From the NCBI GenBank assembly GCA_947254595.1, contig CAMYED010000016.1, positions 1-18,868 of the forward strand: a DNA stretch of 18,868 nucleotides. Reading direction: 5' to 3'. Below the pieces are notes generated by a model. It ran no database searches. It saw nothing but the letters and a program-made list of their open reading frames with translations, and had not been told where the DNA came from. The position numbers and the translations under genes are program-made. Shown here in pieces: positions 7,438 to 14,411 of this stretch. The first letter of the stretch is position 1. The number at the start of each line of letters is the position of its first letter. This DNA is from an uncultured Gardnerella sp. Its GTDB lineage: Bacteria > Actinomycetota > Actinomycetes > Actinomycetales > Bifidobacteriaceae.

Positions 7438-8310
7438 ATGAGTACACATTTTTCTTTATTTTCGGGCTTTCAACGCTCCGCAAACGTGAGCGCGCTTGTT
7501 AAGAGGCGTCAGCGTGCTTTTGTGCGAAAAATTATTGTAGTTTTATGTGCCGGAATCATGTCTTTGCTTGTAATATCCGCGATTATTGACGCTCAAGCGA
7601 CTCAAGTAATACCGGTTGCTTCTCGCAATATTCAGCAAGGTTCTCAGCTTAGTGAAAAAGATGTTAGTTACATTCGAGTCCCGCAACATTCTGTGTTTCA
7701 GTATGCTTTTGTTGAGCGAATAAGCTCGCGAAATCCGCTTATTGCGACGTGCGAAATCAAATCTGGAATGCCTATTTTGCAAAATGCTGTAAGTCGTGTG
7801 CCGAATATTCCCAAAGGATTTACGTCGATTGCTGTTCATTTATCGAGCGCGGATCAAACAATAATACCTGGAGATGGTGTGGATCTTGCTTTTAGTAAGC
7901 CTGTGCAAGATGCGGCGGATGCGGAGGAAGCGGCGGATGCGGGCGGAAAGCTTAACGGAAAGTCTAGCGGAAAGTCGGGTGATTCTCTAAAAAATGCTGA
8001 AAATGCGCCAAAAACCGGCGGTTTTGCAGATAAAAGTAGCGGCGATAGTTACGAGGAATCTGAGGAATCTGGGGAATATGGGGAAACAGGGGAATCTGAA
8101 GAAACTGATGTTCCTAAAATTGATAAGCGGTATGTAGATGTTGTGCATCACGTTATTGTAATGCGCATAAGTCAAGGGCAGCAATCTTCGCAAGATTCGC
8201 AGAATACTACTGTTCTTGCTATGCCGGCTGCGGATGCGTTGCGTTTAATACAAGCGCAGTCTGCTAATCCTTCGCTTGCAATCGTAGCTATGAAGCATGC
8301 GAGTAGATAG
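7438..8310 (+). CDS. SAF-domain (CpaB/RcpC-like) membrane protein
   Basis: A 290-aa protein. The N-terminus is basic (VKRRQRAFVRK), followed by one membrane segment at about 31-50 and then a SAF-like domain at about 56-118 (VIPVASRNIQQGSQLSEKDV), the fold of CpaB/RcpC, the pilus-assembly periplasmic proteins. Residues about 160-230 are a Gly/Ser/Glu-rich linker (repeats of EESGE type) that interrupts the CpaB-like part before a final beta-rich segment (VVHHVIVMRIS). The ATG at 7438 is the first start after the upstream terminator, and it has no obvious Shine-Dalgarno. No pilus genes are nearby. An FmdB plus SAF-protein pair is common in actinobacteria outside pilus loci, so a role in pilus assembly should not be assumed. 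Confidence 0.75.
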   Translation: MSTHFSLFSGFQRSANVSALVKRRQRAFVRKIIVVLCAGIMSLLVISAIIDAQATQVIPVASRNIQQGSQLSEKDVSYIRVPQHSVFQYAFVERISSRNPLIATCEIKSGMPILQNAVSRVPNIPKGFTSIAVHLSSADQTIIPGDGVDLAFSKPVQDAADAEEAADAGGKLNGKSSGKSGDSLKNAENAPKTGGFADKSSGDSYEESEESGEYGETGESEETDVPKIDKRYVDVVHHVIVMRISQGQQSSQDSQNTTVLAMPAADALRLIQAQSANPSLAIVAMKHASR

Positions 8311-8327
8311 TATAGAGTAGATAGTAG

Positions 8328-8365
8328 CTAGCTTACACAGCATATTGTGTGTGAGCTAGTATAAT
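8328..8365 (+). promoter_or_regulatory. Promoter -10 box abutted by a 12-bp inverted repeat
   Basis: TATAAT at 8360-8365 is a consensus -10 box for the downstream membrane protein gene. Immediately upstream, 8328-8339 pairs with 8348-8359 (12 bp, one G-T pair, 8-nt loop). The repeat covers the region where the -35 element should lie, and no good -35 hexamer is visible. It could be a repressor site or a weak terminator for the upstream gene; no T tract follows. Confidence 0.5.
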
Positions 8366-8437
8366 ATTCCCACATTTGGCGACACGCCGGCACATTTATG
8401 TTGCTACACATCCTTGGACTTCCTTATATTAGTAAGC

Positions 8438-9727
8438 ATGGGTTATGAATCGGTGAGCGCGCTTATTGTGTTAATCATCCTCGTAGCCTTATGGTTCGGG
8501 TGGTTGCCTAAGCACACGGTTAATGGCATGAAAACCATGCTTGAGCATCGCGAGGATAGGTTTTCACCAACGCTCCATCTTGTAGGTGAGTGGAGTGCCG
8601 CGCGTATTTGCGACGGTACCGGTATGTTGGCAAAAGGGGCTTGTATGCAAGCGACTCAACAAAAACGATTATTAACGCCTGAACGTATTGCTCACATTCG
8701 CGCGGCTCGACGCGCTGCTATTCGCCGCCGCCGAGTATTAGTTGTAGCTCTTGCAGTGCTAACATTTCTCGTGTTTTTAGCAGGGTGCACCGGACTGTTT
8801 TCCGCGGCTTTTGCGCTTGTTCCGGGCGCTGTGCTTGCTATTGTTCTTTATTTTGGTGCGCGTGCATCTTCTGCTGCTCGTGAGTGGGAAGCGCGCGTAG
8901 CTAAAATGCGTGCTGGTTCTAGGCGCGTGGAAGATGCTTTGTACGAACGTCATAACAGTGCTGTTGTGAATAAGTTAAGCAATAGTGCGGAGGATGAATC
9001 TTCTGCGTTTGATTCTGAATATGTTGATTATGCTGGCGGAGTTGACGATATTGACGGCGTTGGCGATGCTTCTGATGCTTCTGATGCCGCAGAAAATGCG
9101 GATAATGCAGAAGATTTTGACGACCGCAACTATTCTGACCGCAACTATTCTGACCGCAATTATTCTCAGTCTAACCGCACTGCGTCTCGAGACGAAACTG
9201 CAACTTCCGTTATGGAACAGCGTGAAATTCGTGTTGCTGTGCGTCGAGCCGCTGAGGAACGTGATGCGGTGTTGCGCGAGCGCAGTAAAGCTAGTAAAGA
9301 GGGCGTTGCAGAAGCCCAGCAAATTGAACTTGATATTGATGATTCTTCAGTTTCTAGCGCAAACCAGGGCGCAGAGCGTTCCGCAAATCAGGGCGCGAAT
9401 CAGGGCGCAAATAACGTTGTAAACAATGGCATGAACCAGGATTTGATCTCGTTCTCTTTGGGTGAAAAACCTCACTACGAAGCGAATACTGCTTTTGCTG
9501 CTGATGAGCCGGAAAGTTTGGAAATCAAGTCTACTAAGCAGGTGTTTAAGGCGATTCCTGTTGCGCAAGTTGAAAAATCTGCGAAATCTTCTGCGAAATC
9601 TGCGAAAACGGATTCTTCTAAATTCCACGCAGAAGAACAGTCAAGTGAAGTAGAAGCGCCGGAAAGTTCTGCAGATTCGCTCGGCGTTGCGGATTTGCAC
9701 GACGTTCTTGCGCGTCGAAACGCCTGA
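8438..9727 (+). CDS. Probable divisome membrane protein of the GlpR/SepX type
   Basis: A 429-aa protein. Membrane segments lie at about 5-24, 98-118 and 121-142. A basic run (ARRAAIRRRRVL) precedes the second segment, as in actinobacterial GlpR/SepX proteins, which have an N-terminal anchor, a linker, a basic run and a hydrophobic hairpin. The remaining 290 residues are hydrophilic and low in complexity, with a three-fold DRNYS repeat encoded by a 15-bp tandem repeat at 9122-9166 and NQGA repeats. The ATG at 8438 is preferred over a TTG at 8414 because it puts the first membrane segment at the very N-terminus; neither has a clear Shine-Dalgarno. The similarity is judged from architecture, so the family call is tentative. 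If right, it would act at the division septum. Confidence 0.6.
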   Translation: MGYESVSALIVLIILVALWFGWLPKHTVNGMKTMLEHREDRFSPTLHLVGEWSAARICDGTGMLAKGACMQATQQKRLLTPERIAHIRAARRAAIRRRRVLVVALAVLTFLVFLAGCTGLFSAAFALVPGAVLAIVLYFGARASSAAREWEARVAKMRAGSRRVEDALYERHNSAVVNKLSNSAEDESSAFDSEYVDYAGGVDDIDGVGDASDASDAAENADNAEDFDDRNYSDRNYSDRNYSQSNRTASRDETATSVMEQREIRVAVRRAAEERDAVLRERSKASKEGVAEAQQIELDIDDSSVSSANQGAERSANQGANQGANNVVNNGMNQDLISFSLGEKPHYEANTAFAADEPESLEIKSTKQVFKAIPVAQVEKSAKSSAKSAKTDSSKFHAEEQSSEVEAPESSADSLGVADLHDVLARRNA

Positions 9728-9772
9728 TTATTGTTAAATAAACCAGATTTTTCTAAAAATTTTCTTAAAAGA

Positions 9773-9799
9773 TTAGCACTCGAGTTGTTAGAGTGCTAA
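9773..9799 (+). promoter_or_regulatory. CIRCE operator (HrcA site)
   Basis: TTAGCACTC, nine bases, GAGTGCTAA: a perfect match to the CIRCE inverted repeat bound by the heat-shock repressor HrcA. It lies about 115 bp upstream of the groES start. Confidence 0.95.
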
Positions 9800-9914
9800 A
9801 TTCGCGGTACCATGAGACTCAGAACGTGAGTGTGATTGCGGACGTGATCGTCAGCCTCGTCGGATTGTGCTTGCGTAAAAAGTTAGTATCTCTCTTAAGA
9901 AAGAGGTGGCGACA

Positions 9915-10208
9915 GTGTCGATTAAGCTCACACCGTTGGAAGATAAGATTATTGTTAAGCAGGCTCAGGCAGAAACTCAGACTGCTTCTGGCTTGTACAT
10001 TCCAGACAACGCCAAGGAAAAGCCTCAGCAGGGCGAAGTGCTTGCTGTTGGTCCTGGCCGTCGTGACGACAAGGGCGAGCGTATTCCTATGGATGTTAAG
10101 GTTGGAGATAAGGTTCTTTACTCCAAGTACGGCGGCACCGAAGTTCATTACGAGGGTGAGGATTATTTGATTGTGTCCTCTCGCGATGTGCTTGCTGTTC
10201 TTGGCTAG
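9915..10208 (+). CDS. groES: Co-chaperonin GroES
   Basis: A 97-aa protein, the normal GroES length. It starts MSIKLTPLEDKI, has the mobile-loop region that contacts GroEL at about 17-34 (QAETQTASGLYIP) and the conserved GPGRRDDKGERIP segment. The GTG at 9915 is chosen over the GTG at 9906 because GAGGTGG lies 5 nt upstream of it and gives the family N-terminus. It caps the GroEL folding chamber in the cytoplasm. A perfect CIRCE upstream predicts HrcA-controlled heat-shock induction. No groEL follows: a terminator comes 29 nt after the stop, so groES is monocistronic here. Confidence 0.97.
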   Translation: MSIKLTPLEDKIIVKQAQAETQTASGLYIPDNAKEKPQQGEVLAVGPGRRDDKGERIPMDVKVGDKVLYSKYGGTEVHYEGEDYLIVSSRDVLAVLG

Positions 10209-10236
10209 TATTTAGCCGACTAAAGCAATAAAACTT

Positions 10237-10275
10237 ACGCTGGGAATGACGGAAACGTTGTTCCCGGCGTTTTTT
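10237..10275 (+). terminator. Rho-independent terminator after groES
   Basis: A 10-bp stem (10237-10246 with 10261-10270, one G-T pair) with a 14-nt loop is followed by TTTTT. Confidence 0.8.
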
Positions 10276-10277
10276 GT

Positions 10278-10625
10278 TGCTGCGAGCTTTACGTGCGCGT
10301 AACGAAACTAACGAAGTCTGGCAGAATATCGGCATTGGCTTTACAGCTGCGTAACGAAAATATCGCCTGTAGTCAGAAGTGCGTTAGTTGCTGTACGTGC
10401 GTGTAAAGAAACTAACGCGCGCAATCGTAAAAACGGCATTGGCTTTACGTGCGTGTAACGAAAATATCGCTTGTAGTCGGAAGTGCGTTAGTTGCTGTAC
10501 ATGCGTGTAACGAAACTAACGCGCGTAATCGTAAAAACGGCATCGGCTTTACGCACGTGTAACGAAACTAACGGAATTTAGTGGAATATCGGCATCGGCT
10601 TTACATGCGTGTAAAGAAAAAGCCG
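10278..10625 (+). repeat. Array B: seven 36-bp palindromic units at 52-bp period
   Basis: Units lie at 10278-10313, 10330-10365, 10382-10417, 10434-10469, 10486-10521, 10538-10573 and 10590-10625, each separated by exactly 16 bp. The core is CT(T/G)TAC, six bases (often GTGCGT), GTAA(C/A)GAAA. Outer arms end in one of a few words: CGGCAT, CGTTAGT, or inverted CTAACG, ATATCG, AGCCG. Units 3 and 5 are good palindromes (13 and 12 of 15 positions). Units 2-3 and 4-5, with their spacers, are a 104-bp tandem duplication differing at a handful of sites. The array fills most of the gap between the groES terminator and the aminotransferase promoter. Confidence 0.9.
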
Positions 10626-10727
10626 TTTCATGCCTTCCGTCGCCTGTTTTTCAATGAAAAGCCGCTTCTGTTACGTATGAATTGACGTCAGCTTTTTCGC
10701 TATTGCGCAATTAAGGTGTGTAAGTAG

Positions 10728-10733
10728 TATTAT
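10728..10733 (+). promoter_or_regulatory. Possible -10 box of the aminotransferase gene
   Basis: TATTAT ends 8 nt before the ATG at 10742, so a transcript from it would begin at or within about 2 nt of the start codon (leaderless mRNA). No convincing -35 is seen; TTGCGC at 10703-10708 would be 19 bp away. Confidence 0.45.
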
Positions 10734-10741
10734 GAAGAAGT

Positions 10742-11839
10742 ATGACATACAAACATCGCAATATTGTAGACACCATCCCTAGCTACAAGCAGGGTAAGCC
10801 GGCTCCTCAATTGGAAGGCGTTCGCGCGTACAAAATTTCCAGCAACGAAAATCCGTACGAGCCTTTGAATAGCGTAAAAGAAGCTATTGCAACTCGCGCA
10901 CTTAATGTAATTAACCGTTATCCTAATATGCGTGGCTCAGAAGTTGTTGATCAGCTTGCTAAGCGTTTTGATGTTACGCCAGAAGAAGTAGTGCTTGGTT
11001 GTGGTTCTACTGAAGTTATTACGCAGCTTGTTGATTTGGTTGCCGGCCCTGGAGACGAGGTTGTGTATCCGTGGAGAAGCTTTGAGGCTTACCCGATTAT
11101 TGTAACTGGCGCTGGAGCCACTAGCGTACAAATTCCTAACCGTGCCGACGGTTCTCACGATGTTGACGCTATGATTTCCGCAATTAATGAGCATACTCGC
11201 TTGGTTATTTTGAACAATCCTAATAATCCAACTTCTGCGGCTCTTAGCGAAGCGGATGCTCGAAAAGTGCTGGATGCTGTTCCAAGTGATGTTCTTGTGC
11301 TTATTGACGAGGCTTATGTGCAGTTTAACACCGCTGAGGGCACTGCAGACGGTCTTAAGTTGTACCGAGAGTATCCGAACGTTGTTGTTGCTCAAACTTT
11401 CTCTAAAGCGTACGGTTTGGCCGGTTTGCGAATTGGGTATGCGATTGCTCCTGCGGATGTTGTAGAAGGCATGCGTAAGGTTGCGGTTCCGTTCGGCGTG
11501 TCGCAGGTGGCGCAAGTTGCAGCTTTGGCTTCGTTGGAGGATGCTGCTACTGAGGAGATGAAAACTCGTGTTTCTGCTCTTGTAGTTGAGCGTGAGCGCA
11601 TTGTGCGCGCTTTGCGTGAGCAGGGTTGGAATATTACCGACGCTTACGCAAACTTCTTCTGGATGCCGTTTGGTGCGGATACTGAGCGTGCAACTGAGCG
11701 TTTTGTTGCGGCTGGATTGTCTGTTCGTGCTTTTGCTGGCGAAGGTATTCGTATTAGCATTGGCGAAACGGAGGCAAATGACCGCGTGTTGAGCGTTTGT
11801 GAAAAATTAAAAAATGACGGTTTTTCGCTTAATAACTAG
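10742..11839 (+). CDS. pat: Aromatic/histidinol-phosphate aminotransferase (Pat/HisC family)
   Basis: A 365-aa class I/II PLP-dependent aminotransferase. The Schiff-base lysine is K222 in QTFSKAYGLAGLR, with R230 behind it; D189 and Y192 lie in LIDEAYVQF, and NNPNNPT at 158-164 is the cofactor-binding Asn loop. The words SSNENPYEPL, GCGSTE and PWRSFEAYP are closer to actinobacterial aromatic aminotransferase (Pat/HisC2) than to the his-operon HisC. It would transfer amino groups between glutamate and phenylpyruvate-type keto acids, but histidinol phosphate as a substrate cannot be excluded. No other his genes are in the window. The ATG at 10742 has at best a weak GAAGAAG upstream, consistent with leaderless expression. 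Confidence 0.85.
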   Translation: MTYKHRNIVDTIPSYKQGKPAPQLEGVRAYKISSNENPYEPLNSVKEAIATRALNVINRYPNMRGSEVVDQLAKRFDVTPEEVVLGCGSTEVITQLVDLVAGPGDEVVYPWRSFEAYPIIVTGAGATSVQIPNRADGSHDVDAMISAINEHTRLVILNNPNNPTSAALSEADARKVLDAVPSDVLVLIDEAYVQFNTAEGTADGLKLYREYPNVVVAQTFSKAYGLAGLRIGYAIAPADVVEGMRKVAVPFGVSQVAQVAALASLEDAATEEMKTRVSALVVERERIVRALREQGWNITDAYANFFWMPFGADTERATERFVAAGLSVRAFAGEGIRISIGETEANDRVLSVCEKLKNDGFSLNN

Positions 11840-11950
11840 TTTTTTGCGTAAAAACTTTCCGCTTCGGCGTGTCTTAGACTTGCATTAGTCGCGCGTTCGT
11901 GGCAGAATAACAAAGTTGCCGTTTGAAGTTCACTTCTTACGGAGACTGCT

Positions 11951-12032
11951 GGCGGGTTTCCCAAGTGGTCAAAGGGAGCTGACTGTAAATCAGCCGCTTC
12001 GTGCTTCAGTGGTTCGAATCCACTACCCGCCA
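11951..12032 (+). tRNA. tRNA-Tyr (GTA)
   Basis: An 82-nt tRNA with acceptor GGCGGGT pairing with ACCCGCC (12025-12031) and discriminator A. The anticodon loop reads CTGTAAA, giving GTA. It has a long variable arm, as bacterial tRNA-Tyr does, and the T loop TTCGAAT. CCA is not encoded. It is the first of three closely packed tRNAs. Confidence 0.95.
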
Positions 12033-12033
12033 C

Positions 12034-12105
<72 letters not shown>

Positions 12106-12109
12106 CTCT

Positions 12110-12183
12110 GGCGGGGTAGCTCAGCTGGCTAGAGCGTACGACTCATAATCGTAAGGTCAAGAGTTCGAGTCTCTTCCTCGCTA
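12110..12183 (+). tRNA. tRNA-Met (CAT), probably elongator
   Basis: A 74-nt tRNA. The acceptor (12110-12116 with 12176-12182) has two G-T pairs and discriminator A. The anticodon stem TACGA/TCGTA closes CTCATAA, giving CAT. An initiator usually has a C-A mismatch at the acceptor end and three G-C pairs in the anticodon stem; this one has neither, so elongator Met is more likely. A lysidine-modified Ile tRNA cannot be strictly excluded. CCA is not encoded. Confidence 0.9.
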
Positions 12184-12236
12184 CAACGGCCAGTAGGAGA
12201 CTGGCTGGCCAACAATGAATTGTAGAGGTGAACGAA

Positions 12237-12407
12237 ATGGCAAGCAAGAGCGCCGACATCCGTCCGGGCATCACGATGGCATGCACGGAGTGCAAGGAGC
12301 GTAATTACATCACGACGAAGAATCGTCGTAATACGCCTGATCGTCTCGAGCTGAACAAGTTCTGCCCACGCTGCGGCAAGCATACGCTTCATCGCGAGAC
12401 CCGCTGA
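12237..12407 (+). CDS. rpmG: 50S ribosomal protein L33
   Basis: A 56-aa protein reading MASKSADIRPGITMACTECK and then ERNYITTKNRRNTPDRLEL, the standard L33 sequence. Two Cys-x2-Cys pairs (CTEC and CPRC) form the zinc site, so this is the zinc-containing form. GAGGTG lies 6 nt before the ATG. It follows tRNA-Met by 53 nt with no terminator between, a linkage common in actinobacteria, so tRNAs and rpmG are likely one transcript ending at 12479-12502. Confidence 0.97.
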   Translation: MASKSADIRPGITMACTECKERNYITTKNRRNTPDRLELNKFCPRCGKHTLHRETR

Positions 12408-12478
12408 AAACTTCAGCGTTCGCGTTGGAATGTTTTCCTGTTTTGGTTCATTTCAATCGCGCAAATTGATACTTATTA

Positions 12479-12502
12479 CCCCGCTTTTTGCGGGGTTTTT
12501 TG
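12479..12502 (+). terminator. Rho-independent terminator after rpmG
   Basis: A perfect 6-bp stem CCCCGC/GCGGGG with a TTTTT loop is followed by six T. Confidence 0.9.
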
Positions 12503-12506
12503 TTTT

Positions 12507-12530
12507 CGGTATTCGTTTCGGTATTCGTTT
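12507..12530. repeat. 12-bp tandem duplication
   Basis: CGGTATTCGTTT occurs twice exactly, back to back, just after the rpmG terminator. Confidence 0.7.
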
Positions 12531-12573
12531 ATAGTACGCATCAACGCATGCTGTCATTGAGTCGGTTGGATTT

Positions 12574-12765
12574 CGATATTCCCTTTACGCGCACGTATAG
12601 CAACTAACGCTTTTTGACGTGATTACGTTATTTTCGTTACTTGCACGTAAAGTCACTGCCGAATTTTCGCGCGATTTCGGCATTTTCGTTACTCTCGCGT
12701 ACAGTAACTAACGCTTTTTTGCGCGATTTCAGCATTTTCGTTACATCCGTGTAAAACAATTGCCG
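12574..12765 (-). repeat. Array C: four 36-bp palindromic units at 52-bp period, inverted
   Basis: Units lie at 12574-12609, 12626-12661, 12678-12713 and 12730-12765 with exactly 16 bp between them. Here the left arm carries TTCGTTAC and the right arm GTAAAG in most units, the reverse of arrays A and B, so the array reads in minus orientation. The reverse-complemented spacers (such as AAATCGCGCAAAAAAG) resemble those of arrays A and B. It fills the gap between rpmG and murB. Confidence 0.85.
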
Positions 12766-12799
12766 CTTTTCGTTACGCTTTTCGTTACGCTTTTCGTTA
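12764..12799. repeat. 12-bp tandem repeat, three copies
   Basis: CGCTTTTCGTTA is repeated three times exactly. The word TTTTCGTTAC is the left arm of the array C units, so this looks like a triplicated half-unit at the end of array C, 23 bp before murB. Confidence 0.8.
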
Positions 12800-12809
12800 C
12801 CGGTTTTGT

Positions 12810-12815
12810 TAAAAT
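12810..12815 (+). promoter_or_regulatory. Possible -10 box of murB
   Basis: TAAAAT ends 7 nt before the ATG at 12823. A transcript from it would start at the start codon. No clear -35 hexamer is seen, and the upstream bases are the 12-bp tandem repeat. Confidence 0.4.
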
Positions 12816-12822
12816 TAAGTAC

Positions 12823-14103
12823 ATGACTATGCAAGCATCTTTGGCATCTTTAGTAGATAATCCAACTTTCGCAGATCTTACAACAATTGGTGTTGGCGGG
12901 AAAATTGCTCGTTTTATAGAACCAAAAACGCGAGTTGCGGTTATTGAAGCCGTAGAAGATGCGGACGAGGCAAATCTGCCTTTGTGTGTTATTGGTGGCG
13001 GTTCGAATATGCTCGTAAGCGACGAGCCGTTTAGTGGAGTTGTTGTGCGTGATTCTCGCCGCACTATTAGTGTGCTAGATGAAGCAGCTCCTGCCGAAGA
13101 TGGCATTGATAAAAATACTGGAGCGCATTTAGTTCATGTGAATGTTGAAGCTGGTTGTAATTGGGACGATTTTGTAGCTCACGCAATTGATCTTGGCTTA
13201 GAGGGCGTTGAGGGACTTTCGGGTATTCCTGGCACTGTTGGAGCTAGCGTTGTTCAAAATATTGGCGCCTACGGCCAGGAGGTATCTCAAAGCGTTATTT
13301 CTGTAGAAGTTTGGGATCGCGCAACAAAGTCTACTATGGAATTGGCTAGTAGCGATTTGCGTTTTAGCTACCGCACTTCTTTGCTTAAGCAAAGTATGTA
13401 CGTTTCTGCAGGAGTCCCAGGTGATTCGTATTTTCCAACTCCGCGTTACGTTGTTTTGTCTGTTACTTTTTGCCTGCGTCATAGCGAAACTGGGGTTGTT
13501 GCTCATTCTCAGTTGGCGCGTGCTTTGAACGTTGAAGTTGGTGAGCGTATGAAAACTTCGGTAATTCGACGCGAAGTTTTGCGCGTGCGCGCTTCTAAGG
13601 GAATGCTTGAGGATGCTTCTCGCTACGAAAATAAGTGGATGCAGGGTGCGAAAAGTGCTGCTGGCGTAGAATCTGCTTTGAATTTGCAGAAGGAAGATTA
13701 TGTTGCTGGTGAGTGGCATGAAGGTGACGATTTTTACAGCGATCGCCATAGTTGTGGCAGTTTCTTTATGAATCCAATAATGGCTAAGGCTCAGGCTGAT
13801 TTGCTTCCGGAGGATGCTCCGCGTTTTGACGCTTTGCTTCCGGATGGTTCTAAAGGTGTTAAAACTTCTGCCGCGTGGCTTATTGATCATGCAGGTTTTC
13901 ACAAGGGATTTAGGCTTAGTGAGAATGGTGAAGCTTCTCACGCCGGGCTTTCGTCTTTGCATACTTTGGCATTAACTAATCGCAATCATGCTTCTTCTAA
14001 AGACGTACTTTTTTTGGCAAAAACTGTTATTGAGGGTGTTAAAAGTAAATTTGGTGTTACGTTAGTGCCGGAACCTGTGCTTATTGGTCTTTCCGTAAAT
14101 TAA
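12823..14103 (+). CDS. murB: UDP-N-acetylenolpyruvoylglucosamine reductase
   Basis: A 426-aa flavoenzyme that reduces UDP-GlcNAc-enolpyruvate to UDP-MurNAc with NADPH, the second committed step of peptidoglycan precursor synthesis. The FAD-binding stretch is LTTIGVGG (19-26), CVIGGGSNMLVSD (55-67) and LSGIPGTVGASVVQNIGAYG (132-151). FSYRTS at 181-186 holds substrate-binding residues. The catalytic Ser is S313 in CGSFFMNP and the catalytic Glu is E417 in LVPEPVLIG. The protein is longer than the E. coli enzyme, with inserts near 84-103 and 270-310. The ATG at 12823 is the first start beyond the tandem repeat and gives the expected N-terminus; no Shine-Dalgarno is visible. Confidence 0.95.
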   Translation: MTMQASLASLVDNPTFADLTTIGVGGKIARFIEPKTRVAVIEAVEDADEANLPLCVIGGGSNMLVSDEPFSGVVVRDSRRTISVLDEAAPAEDGIDKNTGAHLVHVNVEAGCNWDDFVAHAIDLGLEGVEGLSGIPGTVGASVVQNIGAYGQEVSQSVISVEVWDRATKSTMELASSDLRFSYRTSLLKQSMYVSAGVPGDSYFPTPRYVVLSVTFCLRHSETGVVAHSQLARALNVEVGERMKTSVIRREVLRVRASKGMLEDASRYENKWMQGAKSAAGVESALNLQKEDYVAGEWHEGDDFYSDRHSCGSFFMNPIMAKAQADLLPEDAPRFDALLPDGSKGVKTSAAWLIDHAGFHKGFRLSENGEASHAGLSSLHTLALTNRNHASSKDVLFLAKTVIEGVKSKFGVTLVPEPVLIGLSVN

Positions 14104-14113
14104 AAATTTACGG
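14093..14113 (+). other. AT-rich hairpin at the murB stop codon
   Basis: A perfect 9-bp stem (14093-14101 with 14105-14113) with an AAA loop spans the TAA stop. No T tract follows, so terminator function is doubtful. Confidence 0.35.
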
Positions 14114-14411
14114 TTGAGTTGCCTATTGTTCCGAAAAATATAAGGTCATTCTTAAAAATTTCGTAAATAATAAAGAAACACACGGTAAAACTACCGTATA
14201 AGCAATGTTTTGTGTAATATTTACCTACATTATCCGTATAAAAAAATTTTTCGTTTACTGAATATAGCGGCTGCTTTATATTTGCGGCTGCTATATACGC
14301 ATAGTAAGCGGAAAATTTATATAGATGATGTCGCAATGTTCCGCAGAATTCGTTGATGCGTTTCTAATTGCGTCGTACCTTTATACCTACCTCAACGAAA
14401 GTGCGTTTATT
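14104..14411 (+). other. AT-rich leader region of the permease gene
   Basis: About 300 bp without a gene. It contains a small hairpin ACGGTA/TACCGT (14182-14197), a direct repeat GCGGCTGCT at 14267-14275 and 14284-14292, and a perfect 8-bp stem 14349-14356 with 14392-14399 ending 12 nt before the permease ATG. The promoter is probably here, but several AT-rich boxes fit equally well. I do not recognise a known riboswitch. Confidence 0.5.

Noticed and set aside
10683..10690. TGACGTCA palindrome upstream of pat
   Set aside because: A single 8-bp palindrome with no second copy or well-placed promoter; expected by chance at this scale.
13198..13962. 254-aa minus-strand open frame inside murB
   Set aside because: A shadow frame; murB on the plus strand has all its catalytic motifs.
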